Of a stretch of 64,000 nucleotides of DNA, positions 26,817-35,493 are shown piece by piece. Position 1 is the first letter of the stretch, and every line of letters starts with the position of its first letter. The stretch spans positions 205,302 through 269,301 of the forward strand of contig ONEF01000003.1 of the NCBI GenBank assembly GCA_900316795.1, given 5' to 3'. Below the pieces are notes generated by a model, which saw only the letters and a program-made list of their open reading frames with translations, searched no databases and was not told the origin of the DNA. The stretch comes from an uncultured Bacteroidales bacterium. GTDB lineage: Bacteria; Bacteroidota; Bacteroidia; Bacteroidales; UBA932. A program made the translations under genes and the position numbers.

Positions 26817-26841
26817 CAAACACTCAATACAATCGCAGAGT

Positions 26842-27492
26842 ATGAAAAGGACTTTACTTTTGATATCAGCAATGCTCTTTACTTTCGGAGCATTTGCGCA
26901 GGAAACCTGGTTCTGCTCAACTCCTGGAAAGATTCTCAAATATGCAAACAAGACCGGAGGCGGAAAGACCAACGATTACTACACATACCACATCACAGGC
27001 AGCAACACTGAAGACGGAAAAACCACTATCTCATTCAATGTTGAAATTGAATCCATCAAGGGCGTGGCCCAGGAGCCTGTAGGATGCAACGTATGGACTG
27101 CAGAAGGATATTTCCACACCAATGCAAGAGCCATGATGGGCCAGTACGGCCCGGGCCTGAGCGTGAAAGGCCACGGCCCTATCATCCCTGAAGACCCTAA
27201 AGTGGGAGAAGACCTGGGAGACTGCGGAATAAGCATAGCCTCCCTCGGCACTACAGGCAAGTACACCAATGTCAGGTTCACCGGACAGGAAACCATTGAG
27301 ACTCCAGCCGGTTCTTTTGACTGCTGGGTTCTGGAATACAACTATGCATCGGAAGTTAACCTGATAATGAAAATCAAGCAGGAAGGAACCTGCAAGATGT
27401 GGATGAAAAAGGGCATAGGAGTAGTAAAGAATGTTCTCTACGACAAGAAAGGAAAGACTACCCTTGTCCAGGAACTCATCAGCATTGAATGA
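26842..27492 (+). CDS. Secreted protein of unknown function (TapB/DUF3108-like)
   Basis: A 216-residue exported protein with a signal peptide (residues 1-19, FGAFAQ). The mature part is beta-rich, with GSFDCWVLEYNY and TCKMWMKKGIGVVKN, a pattern seen in Bacteroidetes TapB-like or DUF3108-like proteins in which a conserved ...C...W..GIG.V motif precedes a final strand. It begins 25 bases after the OmpA-like gene and is probably co-transcribed with it. The function is not known. Confidence 0.6.
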   Translation: MKRTLLLISAMLFTFGAFAQETWFCSTPGKILKYANKTGGGKTNDYYTYHITGSNTEDGKTTISFNVEIESIKGVAQEPVGCNVWTAEGYFHTNARAMMGQYGPGLSVKGHGPIIPEDPKVGEDLGDCGISIASLGTTGKYTNVRFTGQETIETPAGSFDCWVLEYNYASEVNLIMKIKQEGTCKMWMKKGIGVVKNVLYDKKGKTTLVQELISIE

Positions 27493-28692
27493 TCAATGGT
27501 CTGCTGAATGTTTTGAAAGACTCTCGTACGCCAAAGTACGGGGGTCTTCTTTATCCAGCTTTTTCCTGTCATATTCCTTGTCCCAGCTCCGGTAGTATTC
27601 CAGACGAGGATCTTCAAACAAAGACATCTGCTCTGCCGTGTCATGAGTAAGACGTGAAACTCCAAGACCAACCTGGCGGAGAGGAGTCTCCCCGTCCCAT
27701 ATCTCAGGCAGAAGCCGCCTGGCTTCATTGAGGATCAGGGCTGTGATATCTGTCGGCTGGGTCAATGTACTTTGTTTCTGGCTGGTTGTAAAGTCCGTCC
27801 TTTTGACAAATATGGATACGCACGAAGCCTTGAAGCTGTCTTTTCTGATACGGTGGGCCACTATGCAGGCTACCTTGAAAAGAGCGCGGTCCACATCCTT
27901 TGGGTCTGTAAGGTCTTTGGAGAAAGTCCTTTCTGCACTGTAACTCTTGGCCTCAGGAACCTCGGTTTCCACTTCCGATGAGTCTATCCCGTTGGATGAG
28001 AGATGAAGCTGCAGCGCAGACCTTTCCCCGAATATCCTCTCCAGGTAGTTGATATCCGTCTTGGCCAGCTGCCCTATGGTCCTGATCCCGTAATCCATAA
28101 GACGCTGCTCCGTCTTTTTGCCCACCCACAGCAGGTCTCTTACTCCCAACGGCCACATCTTCCTCTCAACCTCGCTGCTCCAAAGCGTGTGGACCTTGTC
28201 CGGCTTCTCAAAGTCAGAGGCCATCTTGGCCAGAAGCTTGTTGGAGCCTACACCTACATTGACGGTAAAACCAAGACTTGAATGGATTTCATCCTTGAGA
28301 GCCGCGGCAACCTCAACCGGCTCTTTACCATAGAGCCTGAAAGTCATGTCCAGAAAGCACTCGTCAATGGAAAACTGCTGCAAGACAGGGCTATACTTTC
28401 TGCATATCTCTATAAACCCACGGGAACACTTGCCGTACCATTCCCAATCCCCGCTTACAATCAGCAGGTTCGGATATTTTCTCAAAGCCATGGAAACCGG
28501 CTGTGCGGTCTTGATTCCAAGCTTTTTTGCGGGAATGGAAGCAGCTGTTATTATGCTCCGCCTGTCACTTGGATCTCCGCTTACCACAGAAGGAATCAGA
28601 CGAATATCCTGATGCCCCTCAGACAGCATCTTGACTGCCGTCCAGCTCAAAAAAGCAGAGTTGACATCAATATGGAATATGACCCTCTCCAT
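27493..28692 (-). CDS. Y-family DNA polymerase (DinB/Pol IV-like)
   Basis: A 399-residue lesion-bypass polymerase. Metal-binding residues are seen in HIDVNSAFLSW (about residues 7-17) and SIDECFLDM (about residues 108-116). The fingers region has the YxAR-like RSIITAASIPAKKLGI, and the helix-hairpin-helix thumb is near residue 185. A C-terminal QMSLF at residues 355-359 is a good beta-clamp-binding motif. It begins 20 bases after the ABC exporter gene and so may be transcribed with the kinase/peptidase/PqqD operon. It lacks an accompanying UmuD-type gene. Confidence 0.9.
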   Translation of the reverse strand: MERVIFHIDVNSAFLSWTAVKMLSEGHQDIRLIPSVVSGDPSDRRSIITAASIPAKKLGIKTAQPVSMALRKYPNLLIVSGDWEWYGKCSRGFIEICRKYSPVLQQFSIDECFLDMTFRLYGKEPVEVAAALKDEIHSSLGFTVNVGVGSNKLLAKMASDFEKPDKVHTLWSSEVERKMWPLGVRDLLWVGKKTEQRLMDYGIRTIGQLAKTDINYLERIFGERSALQLHLSSNGIDSSEVETEVPEAKSYSAERTFSKDLTDPKDVDRALFKVACIVAHRIRKDSFKASCVSIFVKRTDFTTSQKQSTLTQPTDITALILNEARRLLPEIWDGETPLRQVGLGVSRLTHDTAEQMSLFEDPRLEYYRSWDKEYDRKKLDKEDPRTLAYESLSKHSADH

Positions 28693-28712
28693 CAGACTTC
28701 TGCCAGAAAAAC

Positions 28713-30356
28713 CTAAAAGCGGACAGTGGTGTCTGCAAATTCAGAAACCGCATCGCGATGAGAAATGAAAATTATTGTTTTTTCTCCGCGATATTTACTG
28801 CTGAGATTTTCCAGAAGCCGGCGCTCGGTCCGGGAATCAAGAGCGGAAGTAGCTTCATCCAGCATCAGCACTCCGCCTTTTTTCAAGAGGGCGCGGGCAA
28901 TGGCAATCCTCTGGCTCTGCCCTTCTGACAATCCGCTGCCATCTTCTCCGCAAGGTGTGTCCAGGCCCTTTGGAAGGTCCAGCACAAATTCAGCGCAAGC
29001 TGTTTCCAGTACAGAGCAAAGAGTGGCATCGTCAGCATCAGGATCCACAAGAAGAAGGTTATCCCTGACAGAACCGGACAAAAGAGTGTTGCCCTGAGGC
29101 ACATAAGTGAAGTTCTCCCTGGTGGATGCAGAAATCTCCACTGTCCGGTCTTCTCCTTTGATCTTCCCGCTGATTGAAGCAGAACCTGAGGTAGGATGCA
29201 GAAGCCCCATGACAATCTTCATAAGTGTGCTTTTCCCTGCACCTGTAGCACCCATTATTGCAGTAAGGCTGCCGGAAGGAAACTCGCAGCTGAAGTCCTT
29301 GAGAACATACTCGGTACTGTCATGGTACATGAACTCTATATCGGAGAGTCTTATGGAAGGAGCTCCTTCAAAGATAATCTGCTCTCCTTGCCTCTCAAGC
29401 TCAAGTTCCGTGATTTCCGAAAGTCTCTCGATGGATGTCACAGCATGGATGAAGGCCGGGATAGCCCGCCCTATATCAGAAATAGGACGCTGAACCTGGC
29501 TGACCAGCTGCAGCATGGCAGTCATCATACCGTAGGTTACGGTCCCGGAATAGATGCCGAACACTCCCCAGAAGAAAGCGGCGGCATAGCCTCCCATAAA
29601 GCCGAAGCCCATGAAGCCTCTGGCTATCATGTTATAGAACAACCGTTTGCGGGTAAGAGTCTCTATATCATCCTGTATGCCGTCCAGACGCTTCACAACT
29701 TTTGAAGGCCCGAACAGCATAAGCACCAGAGACCTCATCCTCAGATTGTCCTGGAAGACCTGCTGAGCCTGGCTGTCCTTGCTGCGTATCTCGTTTGTAA
29801 GAGCCCTCAGCTTGCGGAAAAACATCCTGGAACCTGCAATCCCTATTATCATCAGGATGATAACCATCCAGATAAGACCCGGAGCCAGAATCACGGCATA
29901 AACAGATGCGGCCAAGAGCTGGAATATGGTTATTGCAACATCCGGAACCCTGACGCACAGAAGCTCGGTCAAGACCCTTATGTCCTCTTCCAGACGGTTG
30001 ACGACATCTGCGCTGTGGTAGATTTCCTTGCCGATCCACTTGGTGTTGAGAATATGGGAGAAATGATTCCGGCGCAGAAGGTTCTGTGTCTTCACCATGT
30101 TCATCTTCTCCCACCAGGCTGCAAACAGCCTCAGCGAGATCTGAAGAACCATAACAGCAGCCATGATGAAGACGAAAGTCCAGATACTGCCCGTTCTTTC
30201 TTTTGTAGCCACATCCACCAGAGCCTTGCTGCTCCATACGAACATAAGGGAAGTTGCAACCTGCAACACCCCTATGAGTATGCTGACAAGGATCCTCCAT
30301 CTTGCCGGACGGCTGAGCCTATAGGCGGAACGTATGCAATATCCTATGCTTTTCAT
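28713..30356 (-). CDS. ABC exporter, fused membrane and ATP-binding domains
   Basis: A 547-residue half-transporter. The N-terminal two thirds hold about six membrane helices (residues 20-300). The ATPase domain has Walker A MGATGAGKST, signature LSEGQSQRIAIARAL, Walker B GGVLMLDEATSALDS and H-loop ISHRD. Its start codon directly abuts the stop codon of the PqqD-like gene. With the upstream kinase, peptidase and PqqD-like genes it likely exports a modified peptide. No N-terminal C39 peptidase domain is present, which leaves the S26-like peptidase as the candidate leader-cleaving enzyme. Confidence 0.9.
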   Translation of the reverse strand: MKSIGYCIRSAYRLSRPARWRILVSILIGVLQVATSLMFVWSSKALVDVATKERTGSIWTFVFIMAAVMVLQISLRLFAAWWEKMNMVKTQNLLRRNHFSHILNTKWIGKEIYHSADVVNRLEEDIRVLTELLCVRVPDVAITIFQLLAASVYAVILAPGLIWMVIILMIIGIAGSRMFFRKLRALTNEIRSKDSQAQQVFQDNLRMRSLVLMLFGPSKVVKRLDGIQDDIETLTRKRLFYNMIARGFMGFGFMGGYAAAFFWGVFGIYSGTVTYGMMTAMLQLVSQVQRPISDIGRAIPAFIHAVTSIERLSEITELELERQGEQIIFEGAPSIRLSDIEFMYHDSTEYVLKDFSCEFPSGSLTAIMGATGAGKSTLMKIVMGLLHPTSGSASISGKIKGEDRTVEISASTRENFTYVPQGNTLLSGSVRDNLLLVDPDADDATLCSVLETACAEFVLDLPKGLDTPCGEDGSGLSEGQSQRIAIARALLKKGGVLMLDEATSALDSRTERRLLENLSSKYRGEKTIIFISHRDAVSEFADTTVRF

Positions 30357-30626
30357 TTAATCCTCCAAAAGAGAAGCTTCTTTCCAGGAGTTGACAAGAG
30401 CCTCGCTGTCTTTGAAGGCGGTCTCCTTGTCAACTTCATAATGCTCAACAAGCAAGTCTGCCAGTTCCCCGACAGTAAACTCCTTGTCCTGAACTTTTTC
30501 CCAAAGATAGGCAGCCGTAGCATTGAGAGAAATTATCTTGTTGAAATTGATCCTCTCCAGACCTTCTCCGGTAACTACATATTCGCCGAGAAGCTGCCTT
30601 AAAACAAATCCTTTCTTTATTTTCAT
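30357..30626 (-). CDS. PqqD-like peptide-binding protein
   Basis: An 89-residue protein of the PqqD/RRE (RiPP recognition element) fold. Typical features are the N-terminal strand segment GFVLRQLLGEYVVTGEG, then NFNKIISLNATAAYLWEKVQ, and the helix ELADLLVEHYEVDKETAFKD. Such proteins bind leader peptides and present them to modifying enzymes. It lies between the S26-like peptidase gene (34-base gap) and the ABC exporter gene (no gap). No radical SAM, cyclase or precursor gene is seen next to it. Confidence 0.88.
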   Translation of the reverse strand: MKIKKGFVLRQLLGEYVVTGEGLERINFNKIISLNATAAYLWEKVQDKEFTVGELADLLVEHYEVDKETAFKDSEALVNSWKEASLLED

Positions 30627-30660
30627 AACAATTGTGTTATCGCGACAATCAATTATAAGA

Positions 30661-31086
30661 CTACATCAAAACCCTTCTGTAAAATGCCAGCAGATACCTC
30701 CTGATTGGCAGCAGCATCCTCCACACTTTCCCTTTGCCCGGGACCACTTCTTTTTTTCCGTTTCTCAGAATGGTCACAACGGTTCCCAGAACATCCTTTT
30801 TACGGCATTTTTCTACGCCCTTGACATTTCCGTCTCCCATCAGGGTCAAGCACTCTCCTTCCTCCTTTATAACCCTATGCAGGACAAACCTTGAGCCCAG
30901 ATCCGCAAGGACTATGTCTCCTTCTTCAACTGAGGTCTTCTTTTTAAGAACCACACTATCCTTACCCTGACGAATGAACGGCAGCATGCTGTTGCCCTTG
31001 GGTCTCAGTTCAACTTCCCTGCCTTCTCCGAGCAACTTTCCGATCTCCGGAATAAGGACTTCATTGGGGATCTCAACCTTTTCCAT
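30661..31086 (-). CDS. S24/S26-family peptidase with Ser/His pair (Sec11-like)
   Basis: A 141-residue protein of the signal-peptidase fold. GNSMLPF carries the nucleophile candidate Ser33. GDIVLADLG and the segment VLHRVI place His70 where bacterial signal peptidase I has lysine, as in archaeal/eukaryotic Sec11 and SipW-type enzymes. LMGDGN near residue 82 is a further conserved box. A C-terminal hydrophobic/basic tail (MLLPIRRYLLAFYRR) may associate with the membrane. Its start overlaps the end of the kinase gene by 14 bases, so the two are translationally coupled. It may cleave a leader peptide. Confidence 0.78.
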   Translation of the reverse strand: MEKVEIPNEVLIPEIGKLLGEGREVELRPKGNSMLPFIRQGKDSVVLKKKTSVEEGDIVLADLGSRFVLHRVIKEEGECLTLMGDGNVKGVEKCRKKDVLGTVVTILRNGKKEVVPGKGKVWRMLLPIRRYLLAFYRRVLM

Positions 31087-31951
31087 AGACCGTGCTATAA
31101 CTCAAAAGTGCAGCCTCTCCATCCGGAAGGCACTCAAGATTGTAACAAGGAACACTCGCAGCAACCTTTGAAATGGAGTCGTGAATGCCGTCAGCCACCT
31201 TCCTCTCAGGACGGTAAGCGGAAACAGACGGATAAAGGGCAGCGTAAGCCTGGATGCCTGAAAGCTTTTTTATCCGGTTGAAAGGAGCCTGGTTGAGTCT
31301 TACAACAGCAGCCAGCGGAACCTCTTTCTTCTTGTAGCAAGGAGTTTTTCCGCTCCAAGGAGAACCGCAGATGAAAACCTCTCCCCCGGGACGGCAATAT
31401 ATTATAGGGTTGTCGTCGTTAAGAAGCTCGCAATCCGGTATGTTCTCCTGCCAAAGGCGGGTATGGGTGCTCTTGCCCGTTCCGCTTTTCCCGAGAAAAG
31501 CCACGGCTTTGCCATCTTTCATTATAACAGAAGCGTGGATTTCAAGACATCCCAAAGAAGAAGTCCGCAAAGCATAGACCAGCATCATGGCGTTGTTGAC
31601 GGAAAAGGCAAAATGCTTTCTCTCAAGAACCTCAAACCTGGCCTTTGAAAAATCTTCCGAACAGATGCAGCGGCAGCTTACAGGAGCGTCATCTAAAGGA
31701 GCCATTGTAAAGAACCACTCCCCCCGGTCCGTTTTGGCTACGGTAATTCTGGGGAAACCCTTGTCATCGGATACCAGAAGAGGCTCAGGTTCTTCTTCTC
31801 CAAGTGCCTCCACCTGTGAAAACTCAAGCACAGGGTCTGAGGCTGTCCCTACTTCAAAAGGAGCCAGGTTGGAAATCCTGCCCCATAGTTTCTCGTCCAA
31901 TATCTCCAAAGAAACAAGAATGTGAGCTATGTCAAAAAACTTCTTCGCCAT
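31073..31951 (-). CDS. HPr kinase-like P-loop protein
   Basis: A 292-residue protein with a C-terminal P-loop domain like that of HPr kinase/phosphorylase. The Walker A loop is GKSGTGKST (residues 154-162), and LLNDDNP (177-182) supplies the acidic residues. The N-terminal 110 residues have no clear match. Related kinases occur in lasso-peptide and other RiPP clusters, where they phosphorylate or otherwise modify the peptide. It is the first gene of the operon with the S26-like peptidase, PqqD-like protein and ABC exporter, and it is divergent from trkA. Confidence 0.82.
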   Translation of the reverse strand: MAKKFFDIAHILVSLEILDEKLWGRISNLAPFEVGTASDPVLEFSQVEALGEEEPEPLLVSDDKGFPRITVAKTDRGEWFFTMAPLDDAPVSCRCICSEDFSKARFEVLERKHFAFSVNNAMMLVYALRTSSLGCLEIHASVIMKDGKAVAFLGKSGTGKSTHTRLWQENIPDCELLNDDNPIIYCRPGGEVFICGSPWSGKTPCYKKKEVPLAAVVRLNQAPFNRIKKLSGIQAYAALYPSVSAYRPERKVADGIHDSISKVAASVPCYNLECLPDGEAALLSYSTVYGKG

Positions 31952-31979
31952 CCTTTTTCAGACATAATTATAAATTACG

Positions 31980-32011
31980 CAAATATACCATATTTGCACT
32001 ATCTTTACAAC
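31980..32011 (-). promoter_or_regulatory. Promoter of the kinase/peptidase/PqqD operon
   Basis: On the minus strand, GTTG (plus-strand CAAC at 32008-32011) and TATATTTG (plus-strand CAAATATA at 31980-31987) are spaced by 20 bases. This fits the Bacteroidetes consensus. It lies 29 bases ahead of the kinase start codon. Confidence 0.65.
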
Positions 32012-32032
32012 CGCAAACCAATTCCTATCATC

Positions 32033-33385
32033 ATGAAAATAGTAATTGCAGGAGCAGGAGAAGTTGGCAGCCACCTGGCCAAAATGCTCAGTCGAGAAGA
32101 CAACGACATAACAATCATCGAGAACGATGAGGACAAGCTGGACAAGCTTTCTGAACTTGCTGATGTTGTCACCGTCCACGGAGACCCTACCTCCATACCG
32201 GTTCTCAAGCAGGCAGGAGCTCCCAAAGCTGACCTGTTCATAGCCGTCGGCCCCGCCCAGACTCAGAACACAAACATAATCTCAGCTGCCCTTGCAAAGA
32301 AGATGGGTGCCAAGAAGGTCACTGCCAGAATAAACAACGATGAATATATGGAGCACGACAACAAGCTCATATTCACCGAACTGGGAATAGACCTCCTGTT
32401 CTATCCCGAGAAGATGGCGGCATACGAAATCATAGACCTTCTCAAAGAAACCGGAACTTCAGAATTCATGGACTTCGCCAGAGGAAAACTCCAGATGGCA
32501 GTCTTCCGCCTGGATGAGGGCGCCCCTCTGATCGGAAAGACCCTCAATATCCTCAGCGACGGGAAACCGGAACTTAAACCGTTCAAACCGGTTGCGATAG
32601 CCAGGGGAAACCAGACCATCATTCCTGATGCCGACACCAAGTTTTTGCAGGGAGACCTTGTATTCATGGTATGCAAGAAAGAAGGTTTCGCTGAGCTGAT
32701 GGGACATTCCGGAAAGTTTGAGATAGAGGTCAAGAACCTTATGATAGTTGGAGGAGGACGAATTGCGGAAATGCTTTGCCGCAAGATGGTTGGCAAAGTT
32801 GAACATATCAAGGTGGTGGAACCGCGCAAGGAAAGGTGCGAATACCTTGCCCAGGCTCTCCCGGATATTGTTGTCATCAACGGAGATGCAAGAAACACAG
32901 ACCTTCTGGTTGAGGAAGACGCAGGTGGCTACGATGCTTTCGTGGCCGTGACCTCCTCCAGTGAGACCAACATACTCTCTTCAGTAGCCGTAAAGAACAT
33001 GGGCGTTCCTAAGGTGATTGCAGAAGTGGAAAACATTGAGTACATAAAACTTGCCGAGGATATGGGCATTGATGCGGTCATAAACAAGAAGCTTGTGACT
33101 GCAGGCCGTATCTTCCGTTTCACCTTGAGCAACAAGGTACGGTCCATCAAATGCCTCAACGGTTCAGACGCTGAGGTCCTGGAGTTCATAGCCAACCCGG
33201 AAAGCGCCATAACCAAAGCCCCTGTAAAAGACCTCAAGTTCCCTAAGGAAGCAATCATAGGTGGAATAATCAGAGGTGAGGAAAGTATAATCGTCAGCGG
33301 CAACACCTTGGTAAACCCATACGACAGGGTTGTTGTTTTTGCTCTGCCACAAGTACTTGCAAAGGTCAATAAATTTTTCCTCTGA
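32033..33385 (+). CDS. trkA: Trk potassium uptake regulator TrkA
   Basis: A 450-residue cytoplasmic regulatory subunit of the Trk potassium transporter. Two RCK modules are seen. The first starts MKIVIAGAGEVGSHLAKML with a Rossmann glycine motif. The second starts near residue 235 with LMIVGGGRIAEMLC. Each is followed by a TrkA-C domain. The ATG at 32033 is chosen because the Rossmann strand begins there; upstream codons lie in the divergent promoter region. A trkH gene is not adjacent. The last 20 bases overlap the convergent AraC-type gene. Confidence 0.93.
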   Translation: MKIVIAGAGEVGSHLAKMLSREDNDITIIENDEDKLDKLSELADVVTVHGDPTSIPVLKQAGAPKADLFIAVGPAQTQNTNIISAALAKKMGAKKVTARINNDEYMEHDNKLIFTELGIDLLFYPEKMAAYEIIDLLKETGTSEFMDFARGKLQMAVFRLDEGAPLIGKTLNILSDGKPELKPFKPVAIARGNQTIIPDADTKFLQGDLVFMVCKKEGFAELMGHSGKFEIEVKNLMIVGGGRIAEMLCRKMVGKVEHIKVVEPRKERCEYLAQALPDIVVINGDARNTDLLVEEDAGGYDAFVAVTSSSETNILSSVAVKNMGVPKVIAEVENIEYIKLAEDMGIDAVINKKLVTAGRIFRFTLSNKVRSIKCLNGSDAEVLEFIANPESAITKAPVKDLKFPKEAIIGGIIRGEESIIVSGNTLVNPYDRVVVFALPQVLAKVNKFFL

Positions 33386-33923
33386 TTATCTGCGCCCACT
33401 TCCCCTCAGAAGCGCTCAACGCCCGGCGGAAAGTACGCATATCAGCAAACCCGCTTTCAAGAACTATATCTGACAGTTTTTCAGGCGGAGTGAAGCCATA
33501 CTCCTCTGAAAGAAAACAAGTCTCCTTGGCTATGTCCACATGCTCAAGTCTTTGGGCTATGTGCTTGAGCCGATACTCATTCATGAAATACTTGTACCCC
33601 TTCTCCGGCGCAAGTATCTCGGAAATGTAAGTGCGGTTGCTGCCTACAATCTTGGCTACCTGCGATATGCTTATGTAGGGGTCAAGATATAGCTTGCGTT
33701 CCTCTATACACCGCCTCAGCCTATACCATAATTCATTAAGTGTCTGTACTTTAGGTGTATAAACCCCACATTCCGGATAACGAAGCAAAAGATAAAGGTC
33801 TTCCGCTTTCCTAGAATCCTTGCTCCGGCCCCTGAAAAGCCGGGATGCCGTCTTGTTGAAAATAGAACCCATATTCAGTTTCTTTGGATTAAAGCCTGTA
33901 CCTGAAATCTTTGATGTAGTCAT
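33366..33923 (-). CDS. AraC-type helix-turn-helix protein (second of a pair)
   Basis: A 185-residue regulator-like protein (or 168 residues if it starts at the ATG at 33872, just past the upstream gene). The C-terminal part has an AraC-type double helix-turn-helix: YISISQVAKIVGSNRTYISE, then LSDIVLESGFADMRTFRRAL. There is no sugar-binding or membrane domain. It is a paralogue of the gene upstream, which ends at 33889. The longer start would overlap it by 35 bases. The gene overlaps the 3' end of trkA on the opposite strand. Confidence 0.75.
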   Translation of the reverse strand: MTTSKISGTGFNPKKLNMGSIFNKTASRLFRGRSKDSRKAEDLYLLLRYPECGVYTPKVQTLNELWYRLRRCIEERKLYLDPYISISQVAKIVGSNRTYISEILAPEKGYKYFMNEYRLKHIAQRLEHVDIAKETCFLSEEYGFTPPEKLSDIVLESGFADMRTFRRALSASEGKWAQIIRGKIY

Positions 33924-34428
33924 CTGCTGAAACCTTCTCCCCCCTCTTCATTCTTTGGAGCACTTCTTTGCGCCACCTTACAGGAGATATGCCCACATAA
34001 TAACTGAAACAACCGGAAAAAGAGGATGAAGAGCAAAATCCGGCTTTTTCCATCCAGTCTTTGAAAGTAATGTCAGTATTATCCAGGAAGACCAGACAAG
34101 CCTCCCTAACACGGTAATAGTTGTTCAGTTGGTTAAAATTGATCCTCAGATAATTGTTGATGGTTCGGGATAGATAGTTCCTGTTGGTTCCCAGGATATT
34201 CACAAGTTCTGAAAGCTTGAAGCCGGCTTTCAGGTATGGCTTGTCAAATTCATAAAGCTCAAGCAGCTTGTCTGCTATCTCCACTACCTCGTTCCCTTCA
34301 TACAGAAAAGACGAGGCTGGATTGTTGAGTTTATAACCGGCAACCAGAGGATGAGATTGTTGCTTATGCACATTTTTTTTGAGAAACAACTTGGAAAACA
34401 AAGTTTTTGTGTGTGTTAAAAGATCCAT
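33889..34428 (-). CDS. AraC-type helix-turn-helix protein (first of a pair)
   Basis: A 179-residue protein with a C-terminal AraC-like DNA-binding domain: FKLSELVNILGTNRNYLSRT, then ITFKDWMEKAGFCSSSSFSG, FSYYVGISPVRWRKEV. The N-terminal 70 residues contain no recognised sensor domain. Together with the next gene it forms a tandem pair of small AraC-type proteins that may form a heterodimer. Upstream, a terminator for the YitT genes separates it from them. Confidence 0.8.
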   Translation of the reverse strand: MDLLTHTKTLFSKLFLKKNVHKQQSHPLVAGYKLNNPASSFLYEGNEVVEIADKLLELYEFDKPYLKAGFKLSELVNILGTNRNYLSRTINNYLRINFNQLNNYYRVREACLVFLDNTDITFKDWMEKAGFCSSSSFSGCFSYYVGISPVRWRKEVLQRMKRGEKVSADDYIKDFRYRL

Positions 34429-34451
34429 TTTTTTTGTGTTTTAAGAAAACA

Positions 34452-34483
34452 CAAAAATAGAGGAGTGCCTTCTCCAGCACTCC
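34452..34483 (-). terminator. Terminator of the leuS-YitT-YitT transcript
   Basis: GGAGTGC (34462-34468) pairs with GCACTCC (34477-34483). On the minus strand the stem is followed by TCTATTTTTG. A second, AT-rich inverted repeat, TCAAATAAT/ATTATTTGA (34491-34514), lies just before it. Confidence 0.65.
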
Positions 34484-34559
34484 CCACCTGTCAAATAATA
34501 TATTGATTATTTGATAATTACAATATTATACCTGAGTACAATTCTGGAATTGTAAAAAT

Positions 34560-35492
34560 CTACTTGCCTATTTGCTGGAAACCTCTCCCCCAGACTCCTG
34601 TTACAGGGGCCATTGAGATGAAGGCATCCCTGTCTATATCTTTGATAAGGTTGTGGATCTTGCTCGTCTCGGTCTTGTGTATCAGTACCATAAGCATCTT
34701 GTTCTCCTGTTTGGTGTACCACCCCTCACCTGTCAGGACAGTAACGCCACGGCCCATTTCTTTTGTTATGATATCAGCGATTTTCTCGTACTCTCGTGAG
34801 AAAATATAGACTTGCACACTCTGGCGGCTTCCGGCCACCATCATGTCCACAATCTGCGAGCATGAAGCTATGAGCATATATCCGTAAAGGACTGTGGCCA
34901 GTCTCATTCCCCAGGTTTCCTTGCCTATGACATTTCCTGCGGCATCTGTAATGTCCTTGGCCGGAATAAGAAGGGAGCAGGCTATGATAACAAGATCCAT
35001 ATACAGGATCATCCTGCCCGGAGCTATGTTGTGGTATTTGGCCACCATAAGGGCAACTATATCAGTTCCTCCGGTGCTTCCGCCCTGTGAAAAGCTGATG
35101 CCTATTCCCAGGCCGCTGAGAACTCCACCAAATATGGCGGAAAGAAGTTTTCCGTTGGAGATTGCAATCTCTTCTATGAAGTCCTGGGGTATGAACGCCG
35201 GCACAAACTGGAAGAAAAGCGTAGCCGCCACAATGGCATAAACCGTCTTTACGCCGAAACCTTTACCCAGAACTTTCAAAGCTATCAGAAGGAGTATGAT
35301 GTTGATGGCAAAATATGTTACGGAGATAGGAACTCCAAACGCATATAGTATGATTGAAGATATACCGGATACTCCGCCTCCCACCAAATTATTTGGAATG
35401 AGGAATATCGTCCACCCCAAAACATAACACAAAAGGCCCAGGGTAATGATGATGTAGGCCTTTATGGTTCCTAAAATCTTTTTCGTGTTCAT
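34560..35492 (-). CDS. YitT-family membrane protein (second of a pair)
   Basis: A 310-residue protein with five or six membrane helices in the N-terminal 200 residues (first TIKAYIIITLGLLCYVLGWT). The conserved GGSTGGTDIVALMVAKY motif is near residue 135. A C-terminal cytoplasmic DUF2179 domain has GVTVLTGEGWYTKQENKMLM. It is a close paralogue of the gene just upstream (1-base gap). YitT proteins are putative transporters or regulators with no established substrate. Confidence 0.9.
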   Translation of the reverse strand: MNTKKILGTIKAYIIITLGLLCYVLGWTIFLIPNNLVGGGVSGISSIILYAFGVPISVTYFAINIILLLIALKVLGKGFGVKTVYAIVAATLFFQFVPAFIPQDFIEEIAISNGKLLSAIFGGVLSGLGIGISFSQGGSTGGTDIVALMVAKYHNIAPGRMILYMDLVIIACSLLIPAKDITDAAGNVIGKETWGMRLATVLYGYMLIASCSQIVDMMVAGSRQSVQVYIFSREYEKIADIITKEMGRGVTVLTGEGWYTKQENKMLMVLIHKTETSKIHNLIKDIDRDAFISMAPVTGVWGRGFQQIGK

Positions 35493-35493
35493 T

